A stretch of 64,000 bases of DNA from Telluria antibiotica (GTDB lineage Bacteria; Pseudomonadota; Gammaproteobacteria; Burkholderiales; Burkholderiaceae_D): the NCBI RefSeq assembly GCF_011682055.1, contig NZ_JAAQOM010000002.1, positions 310,001-374,000 of the forward strand, given 5' to 3'. Positions within the stretch are counted from its first letter, which is position 1. Every line of letters begins with the position of its first letter. Positions 31,552-39,058 of the stretch are shown here, one piece after another. The notes under the pieces were generated by a model, which was not told where the DNA came from, ran no database searches, and saw only the letters and a program-made list of their open reading frames with translations. A program made the translations under genes and the position numbers.

Positions 31552-32633
31552 AGACGATCGACGTGATGGTGGTCGACGACTCGGCCGTCGTGCGCAAGGT
31601 CGTGGGCGAGATGCTGCAGGCCGCGCCTGGCGTGCGGCTGCTGCATGCCGTGTCCGATCCGCTGCTCGCGATCGAGCGCATGAAGCTGGCGTGGCCCGAC
31701 GTGATCGTACTGGACGTGGAAATGCCGCGCATGGACGGCATCACGTTCCTCAGGAAGATCATGGCGGAGCGGCCGACACCCGTCGTGATCTGCTCCACCC
31801 TGACGGAAAAAGGCGCCGAGACGACGATGGCGGCGCTGGCCGCGGGCGCGGTCTCGATCATCACGAAGCCGAAGCTGGGCCTGAAGGACTTTCTCGCCGA
31901 CAGCGCGGCCGAACTGGTCGCGGCCGTGCGCGCCGCCGCGCAGGTCGACGTGCGCCGCCTCGCCGCGCGCGTCGCGCGCCCGAGCGCGCCCGTGCCCGCG
32001 AAGCTGACGGCCGACGCCGTGCTCCCGGCGGCGGCGGAAGGACGGGGGCTGCTGCGCACGACGGAGCGCGTCGTCGCGATCGGCACGTCGACCGGGGGCA
32101 CGCTGGCGCTGGAAGAAGTCCTCACGCAGCTGCCGCGCGTCACGCCCGGCATCGTCATCGTCCAGCACATGCCGGAAAAATTCACGGCCGCATTCGCCGA
32201 GCGCCTGAACGGCCTGTGCCAGATCGACGTGCGCGAGGCGCGCCACGGCGACCGCGTCCTGCCGGGCCGCGCGCTGATCGCCCCCGGCGGCAAGCACATG
32301 CTGCTGCGCCGCGACGGCGCGCAATACTGCGTGGACGTCATCGACGGCCCGCTCGTGAACCGCCACCGCCCGTCCGTCGACGTGCTGTTCCGCTCCGTCG
32401 CCAAGCACGCGGGCGCGAACGCGCTGGGCGTCATCATGACGGGCATGGGCGACGACGGCGCCGCCGGCCTGCTCGAGATGCGCAAGGCGGGCGCGCGCAC
32501 CGTCGCGCAGGACGAGGACAGCTGCGTCGTCTACGGCATGCCGAAAGAAGCCGTCAAGCGAGGCGGCGTGGAGAAGTCCGTGCCGCTGAAGCTCATCGAC
32601 CGCGAAATCCTGCAGCAACTGGCCGTGCGCTGA
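31548..32633 (+). CDS. cheB: Protein-glutamate methylesterase CheB
   Basis: 361 residues. N-terminal receiver domain (phospho-acceptor Asp in [12 protein letters not shown]) and C-terminal methylesterase with the Ser of IGTSTGGT (near 182), His of QHMPEKF and Asp of GMGDDGAAG. It removes methyl groups from the receptors, opposing CheR. Overlaps cheR by 4 nt and is the last gene of the operon. Confidence 0.96.
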   Translation: MKTIDVMVVDDSAVVRKVVGEMLQAAPGVRLLHAVSDPLLAIERMKLAWPDVIVLDVEMPRMDGITFLRKIMAERPTPVVICSTLTEKGAETTMAALAAGAVSIITKPKLGLKDFLADSAAELVAAVRAAAQVDVRRLAARVARPSAPVPAKLTADAVLPAAAEGRGLLRTTERVVAIGTSTGGTLALEEVLTQLPRVTPGIVIVQHMPEKFTAAFAERLNGLCQIDVREARHGDRVLPGRALIAPGGKHMLLRRDGAQYCVDVIDGPLVNRHRPSVDVLFRSVAKHAGANALGVIMTGMGDDGAAGLLEMRKAGARTVAQDEDSCVVYGMPKEAVKRGGVEKSVPLKLIDREILQQLAVR

Positions 32634-32690
32634 GGCGCGGTATCATGCATCCCTGAACGGCGAATCGACGAGCCGAAACGGGAGATGAGT

Positions 32691-33311
32691 ATGCGCAACA
32701 TGATATGCACCGCCGCGCTGGCGCTGCTGCTGGCCGCCTGCGGGGGCGGCGGCGGCAATGCCGGGTCGTCATCGAGCCCACCCTCGCCGACGACGACGGC
32801 CGGCAACCTCGACGTGTACGCGGGCACGTGGACGTCCGCCTGCGCGTCGCACGCGATCGACGCCGTCTCGATCAAGCGCGCGGCCGGGACGAACAATGCG
32901 CTGACGATCGGCGTCACGCGCACCTACTATGCCACCACGACGTGCACGGGCGACGCGATCGCCACGCAGACGTGGAGCGCCGACGCGACGGCGACCTATG
33001 TCGGCACCGTCACCTCGTCCATCAATCCGGGGCCCGGCCTCGCGCTGCTGCCGGCGACGATCGACAAGATGGTGGCCCAGCTGCCCGACCGCACCGTCAC
33101 GCTCGTCGGCACCTTCGTCACGCACAAGACCATCGACGGCCAGGCCAACTGGTGCATCGACTACGCGGGCGGTTCCGTGTGCGTGCCCGACCGCTTGTAC
33201 GTGGCCGAGGCGGCACCGTTCGACGGCCTCGTCGTCCAGGGCACCGACTTGTACGAAGTGAAGGCCAACGGCACCAACTACGACGCCGTCGAGCGCCTCA
33301 CGAAGCAGTGA
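32691..33311 (+). CDS. Predicted lipoprotein of unknown function
   Basis: 206 residues. The signal peptide ends at lipobox LLAAC (Cys about 18), followed by a Gly/Ser-rich linker and an all-beta domain of about 170 residues with two Cys pairs (WTSACASH, TTCTGD and NWCIDYAGGSVCV) that may form disulfides. I do not recognise the family. Start: ATG 32691, spaced 6 nt from GGGAG; the ATG two codons earlier is too close. It overlaps the convergent P450 gene by 14 nt at the 3' end. Confidence 0.75.
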   Translation: MRNMICTAALALLLAACGGGGGNAGSSSSPPSPTTTAGNLDVYAGTWTSACASHAIDAVSIKRAAGTNNALTIGVTRTYYATTTCTGDAIATQTWSADATATYVGTVTSSINPGPGLALLPATIDKMVAQLPDRTVTLVGTFVTHKTIDGQANWCIDYAGGSVCVPDRLYVAEAAPFDGLVVQGTDLYEVKANGTNYDAVERLTKQ

Positions 33312-34554
33312 CTGGCAGCGCCGCCAGGCCGCGCAGGCCCGCGATGCCGTTCCAGCGCAGGCTTGACTCGGCCAGGCGCAGGCCGGGCCAGCGCCGCAGC
33401 ACGGCGCGCAGCACGACGTCTGCCTCGAGCAGCGCCAGCCCGGCACCGATGCACACGTGCGGACCGCTGCCGAACGACAGGTGGCTGCCCGCGCGGCGCG
33501 CGATGTCGAACGTGTCCGGATCGTCGAAGCGGTCCGGGTCGCGGTTGGCGGCGCCGATCATCGCGACGACGAGATCGCCCCGGCGCAGCCGGGTGCCGTG
33601 CAACGTGAACTCCGCCGCCACGCGCCGGCCCGTGTACTGCACGGGGCTGTCGTAGCGCAGCAGTTCGCGCACGGCCAGCGGCACGCCGTCCGCGTCCGCG
33701 CACAGGCGCGCCCACGCGTGCGGGTGCGCGAGCAGCGTGGTCAGGCCGTTGCCGAGCAGGTTGCGCGTCGTCTCGTGGCCCGCGAACAGCAGCATCGCGC
33801 ATTGGGCCAGCAGTTCGCCGTCCGCGCGCAGCTCGCCCGCCGCCTCGGCCTGCGCGAGCCGGCTGACGAGGTCCGAGCCGGGCTCGCGCCGCCGCGCCGG
33901 CAGCAACGCATCGAAATAGCGCACCATCTGCAACAGGCTGCGCTGCGCGGCGCGCAGCTGGTCGGCCGTCGGCTGCAGCGCGCCGATGAACGCGGCCAGG
34001 TCGTCCGACCATGCCATGAACTGCGCCTCGTCCTTGCGGTCGACGCCCAGCATCAGGCCGATGACGCGCGACGGCAGCGGGCGCGCGACGTGCGCGATGA
34101 AGTCGAAGCCGGCATGCGCATCGAGTCCGTCCAGCAGCTCGTCCGTCAGGCGCTCGACGTCGGCGCGCAACGTGCGCACGAGCGTCGGATGGAACCCGGC
34201 CGCCATCGCCTTGCGCACGCGCAGGTGGTCGTCACCGTCGAGGAACACCATGGCGCTGCCGAACAGGCGCTGGAACGCGTCCAGCCCGGCCTGCGCGCGC
34301 CGCCCCCGCAGGCTGGCGTCGACGCCGGGGATGCGCTTGACCCAGCCGCCCGTGCGCGCCGACGACAGGCGCGGATCGCGCAGCGCCAGCTCCACGTCGG
34401 CGTGGCGCGTCAGCACCCACGCACCCTGGAACACGTCGTCGCGCCACAGCACGGGTCCCGCCGCGCGCAACTGGCGGTAGACGGGGTAAGGATCGTTCAG
34501 GAAGGCGGCGTCGAACGACGGCGGTGCGGTCGCGAAGTCTCTCATGCGATTCAT
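33298..34554 (-). CDS. Cytochrome P450
   Basis: 418 residues, soluble bacterial class. The haem-thiolate motif FGSGPHVCIG places the Cys ligand at about 368; the I-helix oxygen-activation motif AGHETT and the K-helix ExLR (RELLRYDSP) are intact. It would hydroxylate or otherwise oxidise a small hydrophobic compound, fed by ferredoxin and reductase that are not encoded nearby. Start ATG 34554 or 34545; no strong ribosome site. Its neighbours do not reveal the substrate. Confidence 0.92.
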   Translation of the reverse strand: MNRMRDFATAPPSFDAAFLNDPYPVYRQLRAAGPVLWRDDVFQGAWVLTRHADVELALRDPRLSSARTGGWVKRIPGVDASLRGRRAQAGLDAFQRLFGSAMVFLDGDDHLRVRKAMAAGFHPTLVRTLRADVERLTDELLDGLDAHAGFDFIAHVARPLPSRVIGLMLGVDRKDEAQFMAWSDDLAAFIGALQPTADQLRAAQRSLLQMVRYFDALLPARRREPGSDLVSRLAQAEAAGELRADGELLAQCAMLLFAGHETTRNLLGNGLTTLLAHPHAWARLCADADGVPLAVRELLRYDSPVQYTGRRVAAEFTLHGTRLRRGDLVVAMIGAANRDPDRFDDPDTFDIARRAGSHLSFGSGPHVCIGAGLALLEADVVLRAVLRRWPGLRLAESSLRWNGIAGLRGLAALPVTAS

Positions 34555-34662
34555 TGGATGACGGTGTGCCGGCACATGCCGGGGCCGCACTTTACCATTT
34601 TTCGGGCCGCGGGTCCCGACCGGCCGCCGGACCGCCACCGCCGGCCGACGGCTCCAGCTGGG

Positions 34663-35553
34663 CTAGCCCTCCAGCGAGAGCCGGTAGACGGTCGTCTGGC
34701 GGTACACCTGGCCGGGGTGGAGCATGACGCGGGGCCAGGCGGCGCTCATCAGGCCGGGACGCGCGAGCGATTCGACGCGGAAGCCTTCCATGCGCGCGAG
34801 CGCGGCGGCCGGCGGGCTGCGCGGGACGCCTGCCGCATTCGGGCCGCTGGAAAAGCGCACCGCGGACTCCGTCGTGTAGATCTGCAGGCGCCGGCCCGAC
34901 GCCGGGTCGACGACGCGCGCCACTTCGCGCACGGCGCCCTGCCCGCCCGCGAAATGGTTGCGGACGCAGAAGCAGTGGTCGAATCCGCCGCTGCGGTGCA
35001 GTTGCGTGTCGGTCCAGCGCAGGCGCGGGCCGATGGCGGCAGGCTGGCGGAAATCGAACGGCGTGCCACCGACGGCTGCGACACCGGCCGGCTCGCCGCC
35101 GATGCCCGTTTCCTCGAAATAGTCGGCGTCGATCTGCACCATGTGGTCGCCCACGTCGGCCTGGCCACCGTTCAGGTTGAAGCACGGCGCCGTCAGCGCC
35201 GCGAGCGGGATCGGCACGCCGGCGACGGCCTGGTATTCGATCGTGAGCCCGCCCTCGTCGTCGAGGCGGTAGTGCACGAGCATGCCGGCCCCGTCGCCGC
35301 CGGACGTCAGCGCCAGCGAGACGACGCCATCGGCCTGGCGGCCTTCCCAGCGCGCCGCGCGGCCGCCCTGCACGGTGGGCACGCCGGGGCGCAGCACGTC
35401 GGCCATGCGGCCGTAGCGGTCGGGCGCGTGCCAGGCACGCACTTGCGCGCCCCGCTCGCCGATGGTCACGGTCATGCCGACCGCATTCTCGAGCGTGAAC
35501 GAGCGCTCGCCGGCCAACCCGGCCGGGGCGCCCGGAATGAGATGGATCGTCAT
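34663..35553 (-). CDS. Aldose 1-epimerase (galactose mutarotase) family protein
   Basis: 296 residues of a galactose mutarotase-like beta-sandwich. Visible landmarks: FNLNGG near 120 (usual substrate-binding His replaced in this subgroup's N-L-N-G-G), GTPFDFR near 155, FDHCFCV near 190 and YTTESAVRFSSG near 230 containing the catalytic-type Glu. It interconverts sugar anomers, feeding galactose or xylose catabolism. Start ATG 35553. It is transcribed from one of the shared-box promoters (35587-35631). Confidence 0.85.
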   Translation of the reverse strand: MTIHLIPGAPAGLAGERSFTLENAVGMTVTIGERGAQVRAWHAPDRYGRMADVLRPGVPTVQGGRAARWEGRQADGVVSLALTSGGDGAGMLVHYRLDDEGGLTIEYQAVAGVPIPLAALTAPCFNLNGGQADVGDHMVQIDADYFEETGIGGEPAGVAAVGGTPFDFRQPAAIGPRLRWTDTQLHRSGGFDHCFCVRNHFAGGQGAVREVARVVDPASGRRLQIYTTESAVRFSSGPNAAGVPRSPPAAALARMEGFRVESLARPGLMSAAWPRVMLHPGQVYRQTTVYRLSLEG

Positions 35554-35586
35554 TACATCTGGCTTCCTGATTTCCGATATGAAGCC

Positions 35587-35631
35587 ATTCTCCGGGCGCG
35601 GGCACGGCGTTTCAATTACGAAAATCACCAA
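35587..35631 (-). promoter_or_regulatory. Shared-box promoter of the epimerase gene
   Basis: Sense-strand order: box TTGGTGATTTTCGTAA (35616-35631), -35 TTGAAA (35610-35615), 17-nt spacer, -10 GAGAAT (35587-35592), 34 nt before the start codon. Same architecture as six other promoters in the window. Confidence 0.7.
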
Positions 35632-35671
35632 TGGGGCGAACGATTCTCGCCGATGCCCCTTCGCTGCCCGT

Positions 35672-36871
35672 CTACGCGGCCGACAATGTCGGCCGTTCGC
35701 CCAGCGCCCGGTCGCGCCACGCGCGGGGCGTGCAGCCCAGCTCGCGCTTGAACACGAGATGCATGTACTGCGTGGACGTGAAGCCACAGCCCAGCGCCAC
35801 GTCCGCGATGCTGCGTTCGCCGCTTTCGAGCCCGGCCTTGGCCGCATCCAGCTTCGCGCGCAGGATCATGTCGTGCACGCTGCAGCCCAGCTCCTGGCGG
35901 AAATACACTTCCAGCGACGAGCGCGACACGCCCACGTACTCGGCCACCTGGTGCGTCTTGATGCCCTGGCACGCATATTGGCGGATGTAATGACATGCAC
36001 GCATCACGTGCGGATGCTTGACGGCCTGGTAACGGCTCGACGCGAGCACGTTGATGCCGGCCGGCGGCACGAGGATGCGGGTATTCGCCAGGCGCACGCC
36101 GTGCAGCATCTGCTCCAGCAGGTGCGCCGCCGTGCGGCCCATCTCGTGCGCGCCCTGGATCACGGAACTCAGGGGGATGCGGGTCAGCATGCGCACAAGG
36201 GGGTCGTTGTCGATGCCGATCAGCGCGACCTGCTCGGGCACCGAGATGCCGGCGATGGCGCAGGCCTGCAGCAGCTGGCGCGCGCGCGCATCCGTGACGG
36301 CGATGACGCCGACGGGCTTCGGGAGGCTGCGCAGCCACTCGATCTGGCCCTGGACGGCCGCGTCCCACGACGCCGCGTTCGTCTCGCAGCCGCGGAAGAT
36401 CTCCGGCTCCATGCGGTCGTCTTCCATCAGCGCACGGAACGCCCGTTCGCGCTCCTGCGCCCAGCGGCATTCCTGCGCCTCGGGCAGGCTGAACATGGCA
36501 AAGCGCTGCAGGCCCACGTCGATCAGGTGGTCGCGCGCCAGCTTGACGAGCTTGTGATTGTCGGTCGCGACGTAGGGCACACCGGCAGGATACGCGGACT
36601 CGCTCGCATACGAACCACCCACCGCCACGACGGGCACGGTGCAGCCCGTCAACGCCTTGGCGACGGCCGGGTCGTCGAAATCGGCGATCACGCCATCGCC
36701 CTGCCAGCGGTCCATGCCGGATAACCGCAAGCGGAAATCTTCTTCGAGAAATAAGTCCCACGCCACTCGCGTTCCGCCCAAGTGGGCCGCAATTCCGGAA
36801 ATGACTTCGCGATCGAACGTCTTGTTGCCGTTGAAAAGCAATGCGATCCGATAAGCTTTCGTCGTCTTCAT
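35672..36871 (-). CDS. XylR-type sugar-responsive regulator (LacI-like sensor plus AraC DNA-binding domain)
   Basis: 399 residues. The N-terminal two-thirds is a periplasmic-binding-protein-like sensor (IALLFNGNKTFDREVISGI at the start; IALIGIDNDPLV-type segment near 240), and the C-terminus is an AraC helix-turn-helix pair (VAEYVGVSRSSLEVYF, then IADVALGCGFTSTQYMHLVFK). This is the E. coli XylR layout, an activator of xylose or related sugar genes. Start ATG 36871 has GGAGG 8 nt upstream. A 21-codon leader ORF ends 13 nt before it. Confidence 0.9.
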   Translation of the reverse strand: MKTTKAYRIALLFNGNKTFDREVISGIAAHLGGTRVAWDLFLEEDFRLRLSGMDRWQGDGVIADFDDPAVAKALTGCTVPVVAVGGSYASESAYPAGVPYVATDNHKLVKLARDHLIDVGLQRFAMFSLPEAQECRWAQERERAFRALMEDDRMEPEIFRGCETNAASWDAAVQGQIEWLRSLPKPVGVIAVTDARARQLLQACAIAGISVPEQVALIGIDNDPLVRMLTRIPLSSVIQGAHEMGRTAAHLLEQMLHGVRLANTRILVPPAGINVLASSRYQAVKHPHVMRACHYIRQYACQGIKTHQVAEYVGVSRSSLEVYFRQELGCSVHDMILRAKLDAAKAGLESGERSIADVALGCGFTSTQYMHLVFKRELGCTPRAWRDRALGERPTLSAA

Positions 36872-36884
36872 GCCGCGCCTCCGC

Positions 36885-36950
36885 CTACCGGTCCACCGTC
36901 ATCGGAATGGGCGTGCTGCACAACTGCTGGCGTTTTTGTTCCAAATTCAT
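36885..36950 (-). CDS. Putative leader peptide upstream of the XylR-type regulator
   Basis: 21 codons (MNLEQKRQQLCSTPIPMTVDR) with an excellent AAGGAG site 8 nt before ATG 36950 and a TAG 13 nt before the regulator's start, in a different frame. Translation of this short ORF would deliver ribosomes to the regulator's start region. It is too short for homology. It could be a regulatory upstream ORF or a coincidence; the strong ribosome site favours the former. Confidence 0.45.
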   Translation of the reverse strand: MNLEQKRQQLCSTPIPMTVDR

Positions 36951-37095
36951 TTGTCGTCTCCTTGTGATACTTTTTTAGTTTTATTAACGGGCATTAACGG
37001 GCAAACCGGCCCGCCGCGGGTATTTAGTCAACAAAACCGGTCAACGGCGCCGCAATATTGGCGAAAGCGGCGCGCCGGTTTACATAAGCCATTAA
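36951..37095 (-). promoter_or_regulatory. AT-rich upstream region of the XylR-type regulator
   Basis: Contains a direct repeat ATTAACGGGC (36983-36992 and 36993-37002), a GTCAAC repeat with a 13-nt offset (37027-37032 and 37040-37045), and a GC-rich inverted segment around 37003-37020. No convincing -35/-10 pair. Probable regulatory DNA. Confidence 0.35.
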
Positions 37096-37245
37096 TTAAT
37101 CCGCTTGCGCAGCGCGCGCGGCATGCGCGGCGGAGCGGTAGCGGGATTCAACGTTGGAGGGTGCGGGATATTCCAGCGGCAAGGCCATTGCGCTCATTGC
37201 GAGCGCGCGACTGGAAGTGGAAAAGCACGGGACAGGCACGGTCAT
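37096..37245 (-). CDS. Small hypothetical ORF
   Basis: 49 codons from ATG 37245 to TAA 37096 with GAGGA 9 nt upstream. The product (MTVPVPCFSTSSRALAMSAM, then an Ala/Arg-rich tail) has no recognisable domain or export signal. Its position between two regulator genes on the same strand and an acceptable ribosome site are the only support. The stretch 37246-37398 to its right holds only a GGGGGC/GCCCCC hairpin (37270-37291), possibly the end of the next transcript. Confidence 0.3.
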   Translation of the reverse strand: MTVPVPCFSTSSRALAMSAMALPLEYPAPSNVESRYRSAAHAARAAQAD

Positions 37246-37398
37246 GAAATCGGTTCCTCGTAGCGTGACGGGGGCACCGGCGGCGGCCCCCTTCAGCTCA
37301 AGAATAGGCCGCCACCCCGGAACGCTCTAACGTACGTACCGGGATTTCTATCACCGTGCAGAAATTGCGATCAGTTTTGCAGGGAGTGCAAGGCAGGA

Positions 37399-38622
37399 TC
37401 AGCCGCTTCCCACCATTCCCGGCGGGGACGTTGTATCCGCGTCGGGTTCGGCCGGGACGGACTGCTGGGCCGCCAAGGTGCGGAATGCCTTCGGCGTGCA
37501 GCCGTATTCCTCCTTGAACAGCTTGTTGAAATACGACACGTTGGCATAACCGACCGAATAGGCAATCTCGGCCACGGTCGCCGCGCTTTTCTCGGTCAGC
37601 AGCCGCGCGGCCTCCGTCAGGCGCAATTTATTCACATAACCGGTGAACGTCATGCCGAGCTCCGTCTTCAGGACCTCGTTCACTTTATTCCGGTTCGCGC
37701 CGGTCCCGGCCACGACCCCGTCCAGGTCCAGTTCCGTATTCGTGTAATTCGTCGCAATGAATTTCAGCACGGACGCCTTTTCTTCGTCCGGATACGGCGC
37801 CAGCGTCAATTGGCGATAGGCGACGAGCGGCAAATCCTTTTTAAGCTTGGAATTCAGGCTGGCGCGCAATGTGCGCGCATGCGTCCGGAAAAACCACATG
37901 GTAAATACGATCAGGCTGCCCGTGACGACGATCGCCAACGCGACGAGATAACGGTAATCGTGGCCGCGTAAAACGATATTGCTGATTTCCACGTGCGCAT
38001 CGACGTCGAATGCGGCCTGCGACGTGGATCCGAACGAAAACTGCGTTACCTTGTCAAGATAATAATCCTGCGACGACAGGTTCAGATGCATCATGTACAA
38101 CCACCACGCCGGGATCGTCATCCGTCGCAAGTCGAGGGAGACGGGAACGCCGTGCTGGTTGCAAGAAAAGAACGTCTCGGGCGAGCGGTAGGTGATGAAG
38201 TTGCCCCGCGTCGAAATCTTCTCGTCGAACGTCGACACGCCCAGCAACATCGGATAGGCGGGCTTGCAGCGCGCGACGAAGGTGATCGTATCGTAGCGGC
38301 GCAGGTCGCCGTGGGCCGGCTTGCCCTGCGCGTCCTTGGCCACGAGGTGAGCGCCGGCGAACGGATAGGGCCCCACCCGCGTCAACTTGTAGTCGAACGC
38401 CACCGCATCCGGCGGCGCGTCGAGCAGGCGGATGGTCGACGTCCCCTTCATGACGGCGTCGGTCATCGTGGAGCGCTCCCACCGCACGCCGCTGTGCGCG
38501 TTCGACGACAGCGTGTACGTCGGCTGGCTCAGCAACACGAACAGCGCGGCCAGCAGTCCGTCCACGAGCAGGACCGCAATCAGGATGAGCAGGGACTTCT
38601 TATAAAACTCTTGCATTGTCAT
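37399..38622 (-). CDS. Membrane-spanning AraC-family regulator (copy 1)
   Basis: 407 residues. A first transmembrane helix (about 10-32), a periplasmic domain of about 200 residues with paired Cys (ARCKPAY, FFSCNQ), a second helix (about 228-248), then a cytoplasmic linker and an AraC helix-turn-helix domain at the C-terminus (LTEKSAATVAEIAYSVGYANVSYFNKLFKEEYGC). It is a one-component receptor: an external ligand would be read directly by the DNA-binding domain. Start ATG 38622 or 38616 (MQEFYKKSLL, conserved in the paralogue at 54715-55923). It stands beside the beta-galactosidase locus. Confidence 0.85.
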   Translation of the reverse strand: MTMQEFYKKSLLILIAVLLVDGLLAALFVLLSQPTYTLSSNAHSGVRWERSTMTDAVMKGTSTIRLLDAPPDAVAFDYKLTRVGPYPFAGAHLVAKDAQGKPAHGDLRRYDTITFVARCKPAYPMLLGVSTFDEKISTRGNFITYRSPETFFSCNQHGVPVSLDLRRMTIPAWWLYMMHLNLSSQDYYLDKVTQFSFGSTSQAAFDVDAHVEISNIVLRGHDYRYLVALAIVVTGSLIVFTMWFFRTHARTLRASLNSKLKKDLPLVAYRQLTLAPYPDEEKASVLKFIATNYTNTELDLDGVVAGTGANRNKVNEVLKTELGMTFTGYVNKLRLTEAARLLTEKSAATVAEIAYSVGYANVSYFNKLFKEEYGCTPKAFRTLAAQQSVPAEPDADTTSPPGMVGSG

Positions 38623-38668
38623 ACAACCGGTTGATGTCTCCATGCACCCCGCGCGGGATGCTACGAGG

Positions 38669-38698
38669 ATCATAACCGCGCCCGTCCGCGATGTCGAA
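38669..38698 (-). promoter_or_regulatory. Promoter candidate of membrane AraC regulator 1
   Basis: -10 TATGAT (38669-38674) preceded by G-T, with a weak -35 TTCGAC (38693-38698) at 18 nt. The paralogous gene has the same GTTATGAT at 55978-55983, 55 nt before its start, supporting this element. Confidence 0.45.
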
Positions 38699-38723
38699 AA
38701 AAAGGGGCGGCCGCAGCCGCCCC
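38697..38723 (-). terminator. Strong intrinsic terminator, leftward
   Basis: Read on the minus strand: GGGGCGGC, 4-nt loop, GCCGCCCC (38704-38723), then seven T (38697-38703). The plus strand has no T-run after the stem, so the terminator works leftward. No protein gene ends here; it closes the small RNA candidate to its right. Confidence 0.85.
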
Positions 38724-38869
38724 GAAAAACCTACCATGCCAGGCGGTAGGAGACTACTCGGTAACCCGGGATGCCGGACCCGCCGGTCCGGCATCCCGTC
38801 GTGGGATTGGGTGTTGCATGGAGCGGATCGCCCGCCCCTCGCGCCGCACGTCGTCGACGTCAGCAGATG
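38697..38869 (-). ncRNA. Candidate regulon small RNA, about 170 nt
   Basis: Bounded by a shared-box promoter (38876-38920, predicted start near 38869) and a strong terminator (38697-38723), both leftward. The interior is highly structured: a perfect 13-bp hairpin with 4-nt loop at 38768-38797 and a small CTACC/GGTAG hairpin at 38731-38749. The only ORF with an ATG inside (21 codons from about 38820) has no properly spaced ribosome site, so a non-coding RNA is more likely. Alternative: an attenuated leader of the membrane regulator gene. No match to a known RNA family is claimed. Confidence 0.5.
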
Positions 38870-38875
38870 GACGCC

Positions 38876-38920
38876 ATTGTGTTATCCACGCTGCGACGCG
38901 GCAATTGTGAAAATCGCCAG
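38876..38920 (-). promoter_or_regulatory. Shared-box promoter pointing left, without a protein gene
   Basis: Sense order: box CTGGCGATTTTCACAA (38905-38920), -35 TTGCCG (38899-38904), 17-nt spacer, -10 CACAAT (38876-38881). The match to the other six promoters is exact in spacing. It is back-to-back with the GH42 promoter. Confidence 0.7.
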
Positions 38921-38972
38921 GATGGAACATGAAATTACGCAGCGGCGCACTTGGGACAAATCGTTGGCGCCG

Positions 38973-39018
38973 ACGGTGTTTTTCGTAATTGCTCCCGCTT
39001 GCCATTCTTGTTCACAAT
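38973..39018 (+). promoter_or_regulatory. Shared-box promoter of the GH42 gene
   Basis: Box ACGGTGTTTTTCGTAA (38973-38988), -35 TTGCTC (38989-38994), 18-nt spacer, -10 CACAAT (39013-39018), 40 nt before the start codon. Confidence 0.7.
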
Positions 39019-39058
39019 GGCTTACTGTCCCGAACCATACCCAGAAGAAAGGCACCGA

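Noticed and set aside
36951..37045. Specific -35/-10 promoter for the XylR-type regulator
   Set aside because: TTGAC sequences occur twice but no -10 lies at proper distance, so only a general regulatory region is reported.
38704..38723. Rightward terminator reading of the GC hairpin
   Set aside because: The plus strand has A-tracts, not T-tracts, after the stem; only the leftward orientation makes an intrinsic terminator.
38754..39005. 83-codon minus-strand ORF across the GH42 upstream region
   Set aside because: It runs through both shared-box promoters and a perfect hairpin, has no ribosome site and no domain.
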